Shown here: piece by piece, positions 48,783 through 57,958 of the stretch
Layout: each line of letters opens with the position of its first letter
Numbering within the stretch: the stretch's first letter is position 1
Source: Anaerolinea sp.
Lineage (GTDB): Bacteria; Chloroflexota; Anaerolineae; Anaerolineales; Villigracilaceae
Direction: 5' to 3'
Assembly (NCBI GenBank): GCA_020723805.1
Contig: DYID01000013.1
Coordinates: forward strand, 40,644 to 104,643
DNA length: 64,000 bases
Notes under the pieces: generated by a model
The model's database searches: none
Told to the model about the DNA's origin: nothing
Seen by the model: the letters and a program-made list of their open reading frames with translations, nothing else
Made by a program: the position numbers and the translations under genes

Positions 48783-50192
48783 ATGGGATTGCCCGTATCT
48801 TCGGAAAAACGTGTCTTTGATAGTGTACTGGGAGCGATTGGGAACACACCGCTCGTGCGGCTGAAGCGGATTGGGCGTGATTTGCCTTGTCCGCTGTATG
48901 CAAAATTGGAGTTGATGAACCCGGGCGGTTCGGTCAAGGACCGCGTGGGGGCGTTCATCATCGAGCAGGCGGAGAAACGCGGCGAACTCAAACCGGGCGG
49001 GACCATCGTCGAGGCAACCAGCGGCAACACGGGTGTGGGTCTTGCCATCGCGGCGGCGCTCAAGGGCTACAAGACCATCTTCGTCATACCCGATAAGATG
49101 AGCAACGAAAAGATTCTGCTCCTGCGCGCCTATGGAGCGAAGGTGGTCATCACGCCGACCGCCGTCGAACCCGATGACCCGCGCTCATATTACGAAGTGG
49201 CGAAGAGATTCGCCCGCGAGACCCCGAACGCAATTCTGGCAAATCAATATCACAACCCCGACAACCCAAAAACGCATGAGTTGAGTACGGGTCCCGAAAT
49301 CTGGGAACAGACCGATGGGCGTGTGACCGATGTCATTATCGGCATGGGTACCGGCGGGACCATCTCCGGCGTCGGCCGGTATCTCAAATCCAAGAATCCA
49401 AACGTCAAGATCGTGGGTGTGGACATCGAAGGCTCGATCCTGACCGAAATCTGGCAGAACAAGGGAAAGATCCCCGAAGGTGCGTATCCGAAAACGTACA
49501 AGGTGGAAGGCATCGGCGAGGACTTTTTACCCTCTGCCACTGACCTCTCGGTGGTGGATTGGATCGAACGTGCGGGCGACAAGGAGTCGTTTTTGTGGGC
49601 GCGCCAACTCGTACGGCAGGAGGGGATTTTCGCGGGCGGTTCGTCTGGCTCCGCGATTGCCGGTGCGCTCAAATACTGCCGCCGCCTCACTCCGGACCGT
49701 CTGGCTGTGGTCATTTTGCCCGATTCAGGTTCGCGCTACCTCTCCAAGTTTTACGATGACAAGTGGATGCGCGAGTTCGGCTTCCTCTCGATGGAGTTCG
49801 GCGAAACTGCCCTCGGCGACCTGCTGATTGCCAAACCGAACAAGGCTTTGTTTACCGCCAGGTTGGGCGATTCGATCCGCAAGGTGGTATCGGTCATGCA
49901 TCAGAACGCCGTTTCGCAGATGCCGGTCGTTGGAGCGGACGGCACACTGGTTGGTCTCATCGAGGAAGTGGATTTGCTCAATCACATGCTCGAGAAACAC
50001 GATCACAGTCACGATGAACCGATTGATGCGCTCGTGCAAAACGCCAGCGCAGTCTTTCCTGCGGAAGCGTCCCTCGAGGAAGCCATGCCGTCGCTCAAAT
50101 CCGGTCTTGCATTGATAGTCGTGGAAAACAGCAAGCCCATTGGCATTTTGACGAAAATAGACGTGCTGGATTACGTGGCAGGGAAGATATAG
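48783..50192 (+). CDS. Cystathionine beta-synthase-type PLP enzyme with CBS pair
   Basis: 469 residues. PLP domain (1-330): GNTPLVRLKRIG, NPGGSVKDRVG with the Schiff-base Lys, EATSGNTGVGLA, GMGTGGTISGVGRYLK and GGSSGSAI. The C-terminal part (about 345-469) is a CBS-domain pair (VVSVMHQNAVSQMPVVGADGTLVGLIEEVDLLNH, then a second motif ending ILTKIDVLDY). The layout is that of bacterial cystathionine beta-synthase, which makes cystathionine from serine and homocysteine; O-acetylserine activity is possible. The CBS pair may sense SAM or nucleotides. Confidence 0.92.
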   Translation: MGLPVSSEKRVFDSVLGAIGNTPLVRLKRIGRDLPCPLYAKLELMNPGGSVKDRVGAFIIEQAEKRGELKPGGTIVEATSGNTGVGLAIAAALKGYKTIFVIPDKMSNEKILLLRAYGAKVVITPTAVEPDDPRSYYEVAKRFARETPNAILANQYHNPDNPKTHELSTGPEIWEQTDGRVTDVIIGMGTGGTISGVGRYLKSKNPNVKIVGVDIEGSILTEIWQNKGKIPEGAYPKTYKVEGIGEDFLPSATDLSVVDWIERAGDKESFLWARQLVRQEGIFAGGSSGSAIAGALKYCRRLTPDRLAVVILPDSGSRYLSKFYDDKWMREFGFLSMEFGETALGDLLIAKPNKALFTARLGDSIRKVVSVMHQNAVSQMPVVGADGTLVGLIEEVDLLNHMLEKHDHSHDEPIDALVQNASAVFPAEASLEEAMPSLKSGLALIVVENSKPIGILTKIDVLDYVAGKI

Positions 50193-50206
50193 GTCGCCTT
50201 GGTTGT

Positions 50207-50245
50207 ATTGAAGAGACACCCCTGCACTGCAGGGGTGTCTCTTTT
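50207..50245. terminator. Perfect bidirectional intrinsic terminator
   Basis: AGAGACACCCCTGC / GCAGGGGTGTCTCT with a short loop, then TTTTT. Serves the CBS gene (+) and the gene at 50245 (-). Confidence 0.92.
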
Positions 50246-50973
50246 TAGGTTTCGGTATGGTCTATGAGCCAGAGCAGGCGGATGGGGTCCCATATAAATT
50301 CCACTTGAAAATTCCGGTCTTTTACCACCTGTCCGTTTTTCTTGTAGTACGTCATTTCCACCAGGATTTTCGCTCTTATGGGGGAAATTTCCAGAAGGGC
50401 TGTTTGGTCAATGCTGACCGATTCAATGGTGTTCCAGAAGCCAACGTATTGATCTTCGTAGTCAATGTCCTTTCGGAATCTTTCGCTTAGCCAGGTCCAT
50501 GCTTGGGCGTAATTTCGTGAGTTGATCAGAGAGTAATAATCTCGAATCGCCAGTTCAGGCGAGTATGCTGGTATCGTGAATGTGGGGGAGGGGGTATTCG
50601 TTGGCGGCGGGGTAAAACTGGGCGTTACGGTACTTGTCGGTAAAACAATGGCTGGGGTGCTGGTAGGAAGTTCTTGTGGGTTGAAAGGCGTAAATGTAAA
50701 AGTAGGAGGCGCCGGAGTGGGTGTAACGGATGCGGTGGGTGAGAGTGTATTTACAGGGGAAAAAATTTGCTGTTGATGAAGAAAAATATCTCCCAGGAGG
50801 AAAGATATTCCAATAAGGGTGAGCAAAGACCCAGTAACGACTGTCTTTTTGCCGGGCGTGATGGAGACTTTTTCAACCTTTAGAATATTGATGCCAATCA
50901 ACAGGAGAAAAACACCCCCTGCAATAAAAAGGGTCGCCAGAGTTGGAAGCGGACTGGTAATATCTGGGATCAT
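50245..50973 (-). CDS. Membrane protein with TP-rich stalk and NTF2-like domain
   Basis: 242 residues: two transmembrane helices (LATLFIAGGVFLLLIGINIL and VVTGSLLTLIGISFLLGDIF), a long Thr/Pro linker (about 78-140), and a C-terminal domain AIRDYYSLINSRNYAQAWTWLS...FIWDPIRLLWLIDHT with an NTF2-like pattern. Probably surface-displayed like the lipoprotein at 13748. Lower GC than many neighbours. Function unknown. Confidence 0.7.
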   Translation of the reverse strand: MIPDITSPLPTLATLFIAGGVFLLLIGINILKVEKVSITPGKKTVVTGSLLTLIGISFLLGDIFLHQQQIFSPVNTLSPTASVTPTPAPPTFTFTPFNPQELPTSTPAIVLPTSTVTPSFTPPPTNTPSPTFTIPAYSPELAIRDYYSLINSRNYAQAWTWLSERFRKDIDYEDQYVGFWNTIESVSIDQTALLEISPIRAKILVEMTYYKKNGQVVKDRNFQVEFIWDPIRLLWLIDHTET

Positions 50974-51047
50974 TTCTTTCCTCCGAAATTTTAAATATTG
51001 CGCCCTGCTTGCCTGGCAATTATATACCTTTCAATCCAGATGATTAA

Positions 51048-51131
51048 CTCAATGTTATGCGGTAGTGCGAGATTTATCTCGCGTTTTCAGCGACATGAAT
51101 GTTGCGCTGCGCGGAAACTGCGTAACATCAG
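51048..51131. repeat. Palindromic repeat family B, copy B4
   Basis: CTCAATGTTATGCGG start and GCGTAACATCAG end, so its right end is the A-type left end reversed rather than GCGTAAGGTGAG. Inner hairpins are more worn. Confidence 0.85.
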
Positions 51132-51143
51132 TGATTAAAGTAA

Positions 51144-51173
51144 ACATGGGACTCGCAGAAACGAGTCCCATGT
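51144..51173. terminator. Hairpin terminator of ppdK
   Basis: ACATGGGACTCG-CAGAAA-CGAGTCCCATGT, a 12-bp perfect stem about 30 nt past the ppdK stop. Confidence 0.8.
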
Positions 51174-51204
51174 TCGATATGCTACTTTCTACTTTCCAAT
51201 CGTC

Positions 51205-54036
51205 CTACTTATCTTCCGCAATGCTCTGCCCGCTGTGCTTCAAAGCCGCATGAGCCGCAGCGAGACGCGCCACCGGCACGCGGAACGGCGAACACGAAAC
51301 GTAGTTGTTGCCAATGATGTGGCACCACTCGATGGAGTCGGGGTCGCCGCCGTGTTCGCCGCAGATGCCCACCTCGAGGTTCGGGCGGGTCTTGCGTCCC
51401 TCGGTGATTGCCCATTGCATCAGCCTGCCCACGCCGGGGCGGTCGAGCGTCTGGAAGGGGTTCTTTTCGAGGATGCCCTGTTCCTGATAGGTGATAAGGA
51501 AATTGCGCTCGGCGTCGTCGCGGGAGTAACCGTAGGTCATCTGGGTCAGGTCGTTCGTGCCAAAGGAGAAGAATTCGGCGCGCTGGGCAATCTCTTCTGC
51601 TGTCACCGCTGCACGCGGGATTTCGATCATCGTGCCGAACTTGTAATCGAACTTGACCTTTTTCTCTTCCATCACGGTCTTGGCAATGCGTTCCAGCCTC
51701 GGCTGAATCCATTCCAATTCCTTGACCGTGCCGGTCAGCGGGATCATGACCTCCGGCTTGACCACAATGCCGCGCAGGGTGCAGTCTGCCGCCGCCTCGA
51801 AGATGGCGCGAACCTGCATCTCCACGATTTCGGGCATGGCAATGCTCAGGCGCACACCGCGCAGACCCATCATCGGGTTCGATTCGTGCATACCCTTGAT
51901 GGCGCGCAGGAGTTCCTCCTTTTCCTTCAGCCCTTCGGTCTCGCCTTTGACGCGCATCGTAATAACCTCTTCGAGGAGTTTTTCCTCGTCGGGCATGAAT
52001 TCGTGCAGAGGCGGGTCAATCAGACGAATGATGACCGGGTAGCCGTCCATCGCCTCGAAGAGACCGTCGAAGTCGCGGCGCTGGTAGGGAAGCAGTTCGT
52101 TCAGAGCGGCGGTGCGTTCGTCGCTGGTCTTCGCCAGGATCATGCGCTGGACGATGGGCAGACGCTCGGGTTCGAAGAACATGTGCTCGGTCCGGCAGAG
52201 ACCGATGCCCACCGCGCCATAGGAGCGGGCGCGGCGCGCGTCCTTCGGGTAGTCTGCATTCGCCCAGACCTGCAGACCGCGCGTGGGCCAGCCCTTGGGC
52301 GCTTTGCGGATGTCCTTGCGGGCGCAGATTTCATCCGCCCATTTCAACAGGGTGAGCAGTTCGGTCTGCTCCTCGAGAGAGGGCGAAGTGGTGGGAATTT
52401 TGCCGATGAAGACTTTGCCGGTCGTGCCGTCCACCGAAATCCAGTCTCCTTCACGGACGACTTTATCGCCGACGGTCATCAAGCGCTTTTCGAGGTCAAT
52501 TTTGATCGCCGACGCGCCGACCACGCAGGGGATGCCGAACTGACGAGCGACTACTGCTGCGTGTGAGGTTGCGCCGCCTTCGCTGGTAAGCACGCCCTGT
52601 GAAGCAATCATGCCATGGACATCATCGGGCTTGGTGAAGGGACGCACCATAATGGTCTGTTGTTTTTCTTCCTTCGCCATTCTCTCGGCGGTATCCGCAT
52701 CGAAATAGACCTGACCGACTGCCGCGCCGGGCGAGGCGTTGACGCCCTTGGCGAAGAAGGAGCCGTCGTTTTCGGCTTTTTTCATAGCGGCGTCATCGAA
52801 TTGGGGATGGAGGAGAGAATCCACGTTTTCGGGCGTGACGCGCAGGACGGCTTCTTCTTTCGTGATAAGTTTTTCCTTCGCCATGTCCACCGCAATCTTG
52901 ACGGCGGCTTTGGCGGTGCGTTTGCCGTTGCGGGTCTGGAGCATCCACAGTTTGCCGCGCTCGATAGTGAACTCGACATCCTGCATGTCCTTGTAGTGCT
53001 TCTCCAGTTTTTTGGTGATGTCCATGAACTGCTTGTAGGCTTTGGGCATCTCTTTGGCGAGTTTTTCGATGGGTTCCGCGTTGCGGATGCCCGCCACCAC
53101 GTCTTCACCTTGGGCATTCAGCAGGTATTCGCCCATCATCTTCTTCTCGCCGGTGGACGGGTCGCGCGTGAACGCCACGCCCGTGCCAGAGTCGTTGCCC
53201 ATGTTGCCGAAAACCATCGTCACGATGTTAACGGCGGTACCCAGGTCGTCCGAAATGCCGGTGGCGCGGCGATAGTCCACGGCGCGTTTGCCGTTCCAGG
53301 ATTCGAACACGGCTTTGGTGGCAAGTTCGAGCTGTTTGTACACGTCCTGCGGGAAGTCGAACCCCACCAGACCTTTGAAGACGTTTTTGAAGGTGTGAGT
53401 GAGTTCCTTCCAGTCCTCGGCGGTCATGTCGGTATCTACCTTGTATCCGTGCTTTTCTTTGTACTCCGCCATCGGGTGTTCGAAAACCTCGTCATCGAGG
53501 TTGAAGACGGTGGTGCCGAACATTTCGATGAGGCGGCGGTACAGGTCCCACACGAAGCGCGGATTGTTCGTCAGCCGAATCATCCCCTCCACGACCTCGT
53601 CGTTCAAACCGATGTTGAGGATGGTGTTCATCATGCCGGGCATCGAGAACTTTGCCCCCGAACGGCAGGAAACCAGCAGAGGGTTATTCGGGTCGCCAAA
53701 TTTCTTGCCGGTTGCCTTTTCGGTTTGCTTCATGGCGGCAAGCACTTGCTCCCACATACCGGGCGGAAATTTGCCCGTCTTGCGGTACTCGTTGCACGCC
53801 TCGGTCGTGACCGTGAAACCGGGCGGCACTGGAACTCCTGCGCGGGTCATATCTGCCAGCCCGGAGCCTTTTCCTCCCAGCAACGCGCGGACGCCTTCCC
53901 ACGAACCGGCATACTTCTCGGCGGCTTTCACCTCTCCAAAAAGATAAACCCATTTGTGCGCAGCCGTCTTTTTAGCGGCTGGAGTTCGTTTGACTGCTTT
54001 TTTTCCGGTCTTTTTGGTTGAGATTTTTGTTGTCAT
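51205..54036 (-). CDS. ppdK: Pyruvate, phosphate dikinase
   Basis: From ATG 54036 (GGAGGTCAC upstream) 943 residues. It interconverts pyruvate + ATP + Pi and PEP + AMP + PPi. ATP-grasp start KWVYLFGEVKAAEKY...LLGGKGSGLADM, phospho-His loop LTSEGGATSHAAVVARQFG and PEP domain with GICGEHGGDP and the catalytic Cys in NNYVSCSPFRVP. The first 28 residues form an extra Lys/Thr-rich tail (KKTGKKAVKRTPAAKKTAAHK type) not seen in most homologues. Links glycolysis and gluconeogenesis with pdhABC. Confidence 0.95.
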   Translation of the reverse strand: MTTKISTKKTGKKAVKRTPAAKKTAAHKWVYLFGEVKAAEKYAGSWEGVRALLGGKGSGLADMTRAGVPVPPGFTVTTEACNEYRKTGKFPPGMWEQVLAAMKQTEKATGKKFGDPNNPLLVSCRSGAKFSMPGMMNTILNIGLNDEVVEGMIRLTNNPRFVWDLYRRLIEMFGTTVFNLDDEVFEHPMAEYKEKHGYKVDTDMTAEDWKELTHTFKNVFKGLVGFDFPQDVYKQLELATKAVFESWNGKRAVDYRRATGISDDLGTAVNIVTMVFGNMGNDSGTGVAFTRDPSTGEKKMMGEYLLNAQGEDVVAGIRNAEPIEKLAKEMPKAYKQFMDITKKLEKHYKDMQDVEFTIERGKLWMLQTRNGKRTAKAAVKIAVDMAKEKLITKEEAVLRVTPENVDSLLHPQFDDAAMKKAENDGSFFAKGVNASPGAAVGQVYFDADTAERMAKEEKQQTIMVRPFTKPDDVHGMIASQGVLTSEGGATSHAAVVARQFGIPCVVGASAIKIDLEKRLMTVGDKVVREGDWISVDGTTGKVFIGKIPTTSPSLEEQTELLTLLKWADEICARKDIRKAPKGWPTRGLQVWANADYPKDARRARSYGAVGIGLCRTEHMFFEPERLPIVQRMILAKTSDERTAALNELLPYQRRDFDGLFEAMDGYPVIIRLIDPPLHEFMPDEEKLLEEVITMRVKGETEGLKEKEELLRAIKGMHESNPMMGLRGVRLSIAMPEIVEMQVRAIFEAAADCTLRGIVVKPEVMIPLTGTVKELEWIQPRLERIAKTVMEEKKVKFDYKFGTMIEIPRAAVTAEEIAQRAEFFSFGTNDLTQMTYGYSRDDAERNFLITYQEQGILEKNPFQTLDRPGVGRLMQWAITEGRKTRPNLEVGICGEHGGDPDSIEWCHIIGNNYVSCSPFRVPVARLAAAHAALKHSGQSIAEDK

Positions 54037-54228
54037 GTGACCTCCAACATGGATAAGAATTTCTACTAATTGTGTGAAGTTTACCACAAACACCCGGAAC
54101 AAAAGTTATAATTTGGGCGTTCATTTGTCAGGATTTCGTGTGAAAACTTTACCTGTAATTTCTGTAAATATCCTGCAAAGTGTAATGATACAATTTTGGG
54201 TAATAATTGGCGCGTACAGGAAAACACT

Positions 54229-54657
54229 ATGGCTATAAAAATCATTGTCATTGATGACGATACAGCAGTAACCGATCTCCTCTCTGCGCTTTTGCGCTCG
54301 CATGGTTTCGAAGTGCGCGCCACCAATAGCAGCACCGAGGGCATGAACCTCATCCGGGAGGAGCATTTCGACCTCGTCATCCTCGACTTGATGATGCCCG
54401 ATATGGACGGCTGGGAAATCTGCAAAGAGGTGCGCTCGTTCAGCCAAGTGCCCATCATTGTGCTTTCCGCCCTCAACGATCCCTCCATGGTGGCGAGCGT
54501 CCTCGATGCCGGCGCGGATGACTATCTGACCAAGCCGACCCCCAGCCGCATCCTTGTGGCGCACATCAACCGCCTGCTCCGCCGCAACGGGACTGCGCCG
54601 CTTTCCGCCGACGCCATCATCAAGACCAATCCTTCAAAGCCGCTTCCCGCGACATAA
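54229..54657 (+). CDS. Single-domain response regulator receiver
   Basis: 142 residues from ATG 54229; an upstream ATG gives an unlikely leader. Receiver fold: IKIIVIDDDTAVTDLL (acidic pocket), phospho-Asp in LVILDLMMPDMDGWE, Thr/Ser switch IIVLSALND and Lys in DDYLTKPTP. After about residue 122 only a disordered tail remains, so there is no output domain. The kinase is not nearby. The TAA stop belongs to repeat B5, so the tail may have been changed by the insertion. TACAAT is present at 54188-54193. Confidence 0.88.
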   Translation: MAIKIIVIDDDTAVTDLLSALLRSHGFEVRATNSSTEGMNLIREEHFDLVILDLMMPDMDGWEICKEVRSFSQVPIIVLSALNDPSMVASVLDAGADDYLTKPTPSRILVAHINRLLRRNGTAPLSADAIIKTNPSKPLPAT

Positions 54658-54755
54658 CGCGGTAGCGCGAGATTCTTGTCCTGAGCCTGCCGAAGGGTAT
54701 CTCGTGTTTTCAGGCGACATGAATGTCGCGCTACAAGAAACCTGCATAAGGTGAT
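54651..54755. repeat. Palindromic repeat family B with nested element C (B5)
   Basis: GACATAACGCGG start and CTGCATAAGGTGA end. Element C (about 54675-54698, core CCTGAGCCTGCCGAAGGG) sits in the loop of the GCGAGAT / ATCTCG hairpin. The response-regulator stop codon is in the first bases. Confidence 0.9.
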
Positions 54756-54766
54756 TCTGTAAAACA

Positions 54767-54801
54767 AACCATCCCGCCGCCCAAGCCGCGACGGGATGGT
54801 T
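54767..54801 (-). terminator. Intrinsic terminator of the hydrolase gene
   Basis: AACCATCCCG / CGGGATGGTT stem; read on the minus strand it is followed by TGTTTTAC. Confidence 0.8.
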
Positions 54802-54841
54802 GCTTTCTGATGCGCTGTGTGTGGCGTTTGAGGGTGCCTGT

Positions 54842-55615
54842 TTACGCCCCTTTGTGCAGGGTGGATAACGCCCGTGCGGTTTCCTCTTTTGCCTCCAGCA
54901 TGGGCAGATGCCCAACGCCCGGCAACTCGACCAGCAGGGCGTGAGGCGCTGCATCCTTTGCCTCCCGCGCCCGCTCGATGGGAATTAGCACATCGGCATC
55001 CCCATGGACGATGACGATGGGACAGGTCAAAGATGCCAGCGTGGAGGTGGAATCGGGGCGTTCTGCCATTGCCTTGAGTGCGCCGATGCAGGCTTGCGGA
55101 GTCTGACGTTCCATCACCCGGCGGGCGAAAACTTGCAGGTTGGGGTCACTGGTGAATTTGGGTGTCATCGCCTCCACGATTCCGCCGATACCTTTTTCCG
55201 CCGCCTCCGCCGCAGACTTGTAACGTCCCTCCTTGCGGTCGGGGGAATCTGCCAGCGTTTGAGAGGCTATTAGTCCAAGCCCCGTCAGACGGTCCGGAAA
55301 GAGGCGGGCAAAAGCCAGCGCCACGTAGCCGCCCATCGAATGTCCTGCAATAGCGATTTTCCCCATGCCAAGGAAATCCAGCAATGCGGCGATGTCTGCG
55401 GCGTAGTCGTCCATGGTGTACGGCGTGTCAATGGTCGTGGACTCGCCGAAGCCGCGCAGGTCGGGGAGGAGGAGGTCGAATTTGTCCTCGAGCAGAGGGA
55501 CGATGTCATCCCAGATGTGATGGTCGAGGGGATAGCCGTGCAGAAGCACGAGCGGGGAACCTGTGCCGCGGCGGGCGTATGCCAGTTCGATGCCGTTGAT
55601 GTGAATCGTTTGCAT
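54842..55615 (-). CDS. Alpha/beta hydrolase
   Basis: 257 residues. Oxyanion HGYPLDHHIWDDIVP, nucleophile elbow AGHSMGGYVALAF (Ser), acid IVIVHGDADVLIP and C-terminal LPGVGHLPMLEAKEETARAL (His). The DLRGFGEST signature is that of the esterase/haloperoxidase/ PcaD type. No substrate clue. It begins 10 nt after the exonuclease gene. Confidence 0.9.
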   Translation of the reverse strand: MQTIHINGIELAYARRGTGSPLVLLHGYPLDHHIWDDIVPLLEDKFDLLLPDLRGFGESTTIDTPYTMDDYAADIAALLDFLGMGKIAIAGHSMGGYVALAFARLFPDRLTGLGLIASQTLADSPDRKEGRYKSAAEAAEKGIGGIVEAMTPKFTSDPNLQVFARRVMERQTPQACIGALKAMAERPDSTSTLASLTCPIVIVHGDADVLIPIERAREAKDAAPHALLVELPGVGHLPMLEAKEETARALSTLHKGA

Positions 55616-55625
55616 GGGGATCCTT

Positions 55626-56159
55626 TCATTTCCAGTTCACTGAGGCTTTGAGTTTGCTCCCCAGTTTCGAGTAATAGTGGATATAACCATGCTCCCGTCC
55701 AAATTCATAGACGCGGCGGGTGATGTCCACATCTGCCTTGCAGTATTCCGCCACTCTGTCCAGTTCTCCGCTCTGAAACCACAACACCGACTGAAGGCCG
55801 TCGGCGGTTTTGGCTGTGCCGAGGGTGGCTTTGGCGATGCTATCCAGGCTCAGGCGGAAGCCGAGCGTGCGGAAGATGTCTTGCAGCATGTCGGTGGAGC
55901 GGAAGGCGCGGAAGTTTTCGTTTGGGGCGTAGGGTTTGAGCACTTCGTAGTCGAAGTTGAGGATGTTGAAGCCGATGACGCGGTCGGCGGCTTTCAGTTC
56001 GGCGATGAGCGCTGCCGCATCCGCTTCCCAATAGACGGCGAAATCGTTCCGCGCGGTGGACCAGGTCACGCCGCAGGCGAGGCGGAGTTTGCCGGCGTCG
56101 CGCCCACCGATTTCGTCAAAGGTCTTCTGTGTTTCCAGGTCGAAGTACACAATGTTCAT
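55626..56159 (-). CDS. RNase H-like 3'-5' exonuclease domain protein
   Basis: 177 residues of the YprB-like DEDD fold: Exo I VYFDLETQKTFDEIGG (Asp, Glu), Exo II GFNILNFDYEVL (Asp), Exo III YCKADVDITRRVYEFG (Asp). The short size suggests a stand-alone exonuclease, perhaps for RNA or single-stranded DNA repair. It lies downstream of the CCA-adding enzyme gene across repeat B6. Confidence 0.82.
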   Translation of the reverse strand: MNIVYFDLETQKTFDEIGGRDAGKLRLACGVTWSTARNDFAVYWEADAAALIAELKAADRVIGFNILNFDYEVLKPYAPNENFRAFRSTDMLQDIFRTLGFRLSLDSIAKATLGTAKTADGLQSVLWFQSGELDRVAEYCKADVDITRRVYEFGREHGYIHYYSKLGSKLKASVNWK

Positions 56160-56193
56160 TTTGATTTCCGATTTGCGATTTACGATTTACGAT
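56159..56193. repeat. GATTTGC / GATTTAC heptamer array
   Basis: Five 7-bp units (TTGATTTCCGATTTGCGATT and on). It touches the exonuclease start codon. Confidence 0.85.
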
Positions 56194-56195
56194 GG

Positions 56196-56301
56196 TCACC
56201 TTACGCGGTAGCGCGAGATTCTTGCCCTGAGCCTGCCGAAGGGTATCTCGTGTTTTCAGGCGACATGAATGTCGCGCTACGAGAAAACTGCGTAAGGTGA
56301 G
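56196..56301. repeat. Palindromic repeat family B with nested element C (B6)
   Basis: TCACCTTACGCGG start, GCGTAAGGTGAG end. Outer stem GTAGCGC / GCGCTAC, hairpin GCGACAT-GA-ATGTCGC, and element C (56221-56244) in the loop of GCGAGATT...TATCTCG. It ends at the base before the cca stop codon. Confidence 0.92.
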
Positions 56302-57954
56302 TTACGATGGACGATTGTCCGCCAGCCAGTTGCGGGCGAAGTGCAGGGCTTCCTCGCGGGTGTTGATTTTACCCGTCGCCTGCGCTTCCTGAATGGCTTC
56401 GAGCAATTGCCCAATGATTCTGCCGGGCTGGAGGTTCAACTCTTTCATCAACTCGTTTCCGTCCAGCAGGCGGGGCGGCGCGACGGTCTCCTGCGGCTTC
56501 TCCCAGTAATTCTCGAGCAGGAGGCGGGCGATGTCGAGCGCGGCGGTCCAGGTTTCCTGCGTGAGCGTTGATCCGCGCGTTCCGCGCAGGTCGGCGAGAC
56601 CGAACAGGACAAGGTCCACGCCCGCTTCGCCGGTGTCGCGGAAGAAGCGGTAGATGGCTTTGCGCGAAGGCTCCTGCCCGTCGTGTTCGAGGCGGCTGGT
56701 GAAGAAGTGAAAGCGCATGTGATGGCGGACGATTTTTTCGATGCGTTCGATTTCGTCGTTGCTGAGATTGAACTCGCGCGCCCGGCGGGAGGCGGTTTCC
56801 GCGCCGCGGATGTCGTGATCGAAAAAGCGGATCCGCCCCGCCTCGTCCACGGACCTGGAGGCGGGTTTCTCGACATCGTGATACAGCGCCGCGAAGAACA
56901 ACGCCGCACGGACGGAACGGTCGGCGTTGAGGGACTGGGCGAAGTGCGCGGCGATTTGTTCACGAAATCTGCCCAGCCGCAGGGTGAGCAGACCGGTGAA
57001 CAGGTCGTTGGTCTCTTCGGCGGAGTAGCCAACGCGCAGAGCGGCAAGCAGGCTTTCGAGATGTTTGAGCGCGCTCAGGGTGTGTTCCCACACGTCGTAG
57101 ATGTGCGGGTCGGATTGGGTCACGCCTTTCATGGCGGTGAGTTCGGGGAGGAGGTGGGGGAAGATGCCCAGCATTTCCAGCGCGCGCAGGGCGGCATCGG
57201 GTTTGGGTCCTTCGAGGATTTTGAACAATTCGTCCCGTTTGCGTTCCGCGGAAACTTTGGGCAAGAGAGGAGCGGCGTCTTTCATCGCTTTGCGGGCGGA
57301 GGGTTCGATTTTGAGGTCGAATTCCGCTGCCTGACGGACGGCGCGCAGGATGCGGACCGGGTCGTCGGTGAAGGAGGCGGGGGTGCAGGGACGAATCACT
57401 TTGGCGCGCAGGTCGGATGCGCCGTTGAGGGGGTCGTGGATGGTTTGGGTGTGGATGTCGAAGGCGATGGCGTTGAGGGTAAAGTCGCGGTTGCGGAGGT
57501 CTTCTTCGAGGGTTGCGCCGCGCCAGGAGGCAAAGTCGAGGAAGATGCGCGAGCCGTCGGCATCGGTGAAGATGACGCGCCCGGTGTCGCGCTCTTTGTC
57601 GAGCGGCACGAAGTCGGCGTGGAGGGCGTTGGCGACTTTTCGGGCGGAGGCAATGCCTTTGGATGGCAGGACAAAGTCGAGGTCCCGTGAGAGGCGGTTG
57701 AGGAGCATGTCTCTCACGGCGCCGCCGACGAGGAATACCTCCGTCTCCGGCAGGATGTCTCGGATTTTTTCGAGCAGAGGAGGAAGGGGGAGAGGCATGG
57801 GGATGTAGAGGACCTCGGGCTTTTCTTTGTGACGGCTTTTTTGTGCGGCGTGCAGGGCTTGTTCGGGCGTCCCCCCTTGGGCGATGATGTGACCGCGGAT
57901 CCGGGCGACCCAGCGCCCCGCGTAGGCTGAAAGGGCTTGAGGGTCGTCGGGCAT
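56302..57954 (-). CDS. cca: CCA-adding / poly(A) polymerase family nucleotidyltransferase with HD domain
   Basis: 550 residues. Head domain EVFLVGGAVRDMLLNRLSRDLDFVLP (GGxVRD and DxD), RDFTLNAIAFD, DPVRILRAVRQAAEF, then a neck and an HD phosphohydrolase domain (ALYHDVEKPAS, DHDIRGAETASRR). It adds or repairs the tRNA 3' CCA end. Extra N-terminal 60 residues (PDDPQALSAYAGRWVARIRG) resemble a small SpoVT/DUF-type module. 4 nt separate it from hpt. Confidence 0.9.
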   Translation of the reverse strand: MPDDPQALSAYAGRWVARIRGHIIAQGGTPEQALHAAQKSRHKEKPEVLYIPMPLPLPPLLEKIRDILPETEVFLVGGAVRDMLLNRLSRDLDFVLPSKGIASARKVANALHADFVPLDKERDTGRVIFTDADGSRIFLDFASWRGATLEEDLRNRDFTLNAIAFDIHTQTIHDPLNGASDLRAKVIRPCTPASFTDDPVRILRAVRQAAEFDLKIEPSARKAMKDAAPLLPKVSAERKRDELFKILEGPKPDAALRALEMLGIFPHLLPELTAMKGVTQSDPHIYDVWEHTLSALKHLESLLAALRVGYSAEETNDLFTGLLTLRLGRFREQIAAHFAQSLNADRSVRAALFFAALYHDVEKPASRSVDEAGRIRFFDHDIRGAETASRRAREFNLSNDEIERIEKIVRHHMRFHFFTSRLEHDGQEPSRKAIYRFFRDTGEAGVDLVLFGLADLRGTRGSTLTQETWTAALDIARLLLENYWEKPQETVAPPRLLDGNELMKELNLQPGRIIGQLLEAIQEAQATGKINTREEALHFARNWLADNRPS

Positions 57955-57958
57955 GAGG

